Shown: piece by piece, positions 4,592 to 5,302 of the stretch
How the letters are laid out: each line of letters begins with the position of its first letter
How positions within the stretch are numbered: the stretch's first letter is position 1
Origin: Bacteroidales bacterium UBA1180
GTDB lineage: Bacteria > Bacteroidota > Bacteroidia > Bacteroidales > Paludibacteraceae
Assembly: GCA_002310195.1 (NCBI GenBank)
Contig: DBYS01000014.1
Coordinates: forward strand, 1 to 5,302
Direction: 5' to 3'
Length of the DNA: 5,302 nucleotides
The notes under the pieces: generated by a model
Told to the model about the DNA's origin: nothing
The model's input: the letters and a program-made list of their open reading frames with translations, nothing else
The model's database searches: none
Program-made: the position numbers and the translations under genes

Positions 4592-5302
4592 TTATACGAG
4601 ATCTACTCTACCTCCTACTTCTTCGAGAACAGCCTTGGCTATCGAGGAAGATACCGGAGCATAGTGTGAGAACTCCATACTGCTGGTAGCACGTCCCGAA
4701 GTGATCGTACGCAGTGCGGTCACGTAGCCGAACATCTCGCTCAATGGCACTTTCGCCTTAACGATACGTGCGCCGTTGTGAGCAGTGTCCATGCCTTCTA
4801 CCTGGCCACGGCGCTTGTTCAAGTCGCCGATCACGTCACCCATACTCTCTTCGGGGGTTACTACCTCAAGTTTCATGATAGGCTCCATGAGCACAGGTTT
4901 GGCTTTCGCGCTGGCGTTCTTGAACGCCATCTGTGCACAGATCTCAAACGAGAGCTGGTCGGAGTCAACCGGGTGGAAGCTGCCGTCGATCACGGTAACC
5001 TTCAACTGGTCAACCGGATAACCGGCCAACACACCGTTCTTCATTGCGGAGAGGAAGCCCTTCTCGATCGACGGGATATACTCCTTAGGAATATTTCCGC
5101 CCTTCACCTCGTTCACGAACTGCAATGCGCCCTCGAAGCCTTCGTCAGCCGGCTCGACGCGGACAATCATGTCTGCGAACTTACCACGGCCGCCGGACTG
5201 CTTCTTGTAGGTCTCACGCAGCTCGACCGGTGCAGAGATCGCCTCGCGGTATGCTACCTGCGGACGGCCCTGGTTGCACTCAACCTTGAACTCACGTTTC
5301 AG
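4592..5302 (-). CDS. fusA: Translation elongation factor G (partial, C-terminal part)
   Basis: EF-G is the GTPase that drives tRNA-mRNA translocation and, with ribosome recycling factor, ribosome recycling. The 236 visible residues (the frame is open to the right edge; the whole protein is normally about 700) begin LKREFEVKCNQGRPQVAYREA, the start of domain IV. Domain IV continues with KKQSGGRGKFAD (33-44) and its tip loop GSFHPVDSDQLSFE (107-120). KAKPVLMEPIMKLEVVTPEE (133-152) and GDVIGDLNKRRG (155-166) open domain V, and PLSEMFGYVTALRTITSGRATSSMEF (186-211) closes it. The protein ends SIAKAVLEEVGGRVDLV, longer than in E. coli. The G domain and any fusidic-acid-related positions are outside the window. 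Gene position before rpsJ matches the str-S10 junction. Some genomes carry a second EF-G paralogue, but this location indicates the main copy. Confidence 0.97.
   Translation of the reverse strand: MKREFKVECNQGRPQVAYREAISAPVELRETYKKQSGGRGKFADMIVRVEPADEGFEGALQFVNEVKGGNIPKEYIPSIEKGFLSAMKNGVLAGYPVDQLKVTVIDGSFHPVDSDQLSFEICAQMAFKNASAKAKPVLMEPIMKLEVVTPEESMGDVIGDLNKRRGQVEGMDTAHNGARIVKAKVPLSEMFGYVTALRTITSGRATSSMEFSHYAPVSSSIAKAVLEEVGGRVDLV

Noticed and set aside
4452..4664. Cysteine/valine-rich open frame on the plus strand across the fusA-rpsJ gap
   Set aside because: Its composition comes from the GT/AC low-complexity tract and the reverse strand of fusA; no start signal or domain is visible.

Overview
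The window is a run of ribosomal-protein genes with the 3' end of an elongation-factor gene. All are on the minus strand and transcribed from right to left: fusA (partial), rpsJ, rplC, rplD, rplW, rplB, rpsS, rplV, rpsC (partial). This is the junction between the str operon (ending in fusA) and the S10 operon, in the standard bacterial gene order. All calls come from reading the translated proteins; no database search was run.

The organism is most likely a member of the Bacteroidota, probably Bacteroidales. The evidence is the lineage-typical sequence of S10 (MSQKIRIKLKSFDHN..., ending GVEVEIKV), L2 with HPMGGGEGR and a C-terminus IIERRKK, L22 with an extra N-terminal arm, L4 with a KGGGGAR loop, and A-rich translation starts that mostly lack a Shine-Dalgarno sequence. 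I cannot name the genus. All eight visible stop codons are TAA.

Layout: 1-716 rpsC, running off the left edge; 723-1130 rplV; 1171-1434 rpsS; 1454-2278 rplB; 2281-2571 rplW; 2585-3211 rplD; 3218-3838 rplC; 3839-4062 a 224-base gap; 4063-4368 rpsJ; 4369-4591 a 223-base gap; 4592-5302 the C-terminal third of fusA, running off the right edge. From rplC to rpsC the spacers are only 2 to 40 bases, as in one tightly coupled operon. EF-G drives ribosome translocation, while S10, L3, L4, L23, L2, S19, L22 and S3 are structural parts of both ribosomal subunits, so the window serves one job: making and running ribosomes.

The coding part is ordinary. The two long gaps flanking rpsJ are the parts worth attention. 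The fusA-rpsJ gap holds a strong hairpin directly after the fusA stop, a 35-base perfectly alternating purine-pyrimidine tract, and an inverted repeat that competes with the hairpin. The rpsJ-rplC gap holds a possible Bacteroidota-type promoter, several potential stems, and an in-frame upstream ATG that could lengthen L3 by 33 residues. These look like leader or processing regions. I see no evidence for a new multi-gene system, mobile element, CRISPR array or RNA gene.
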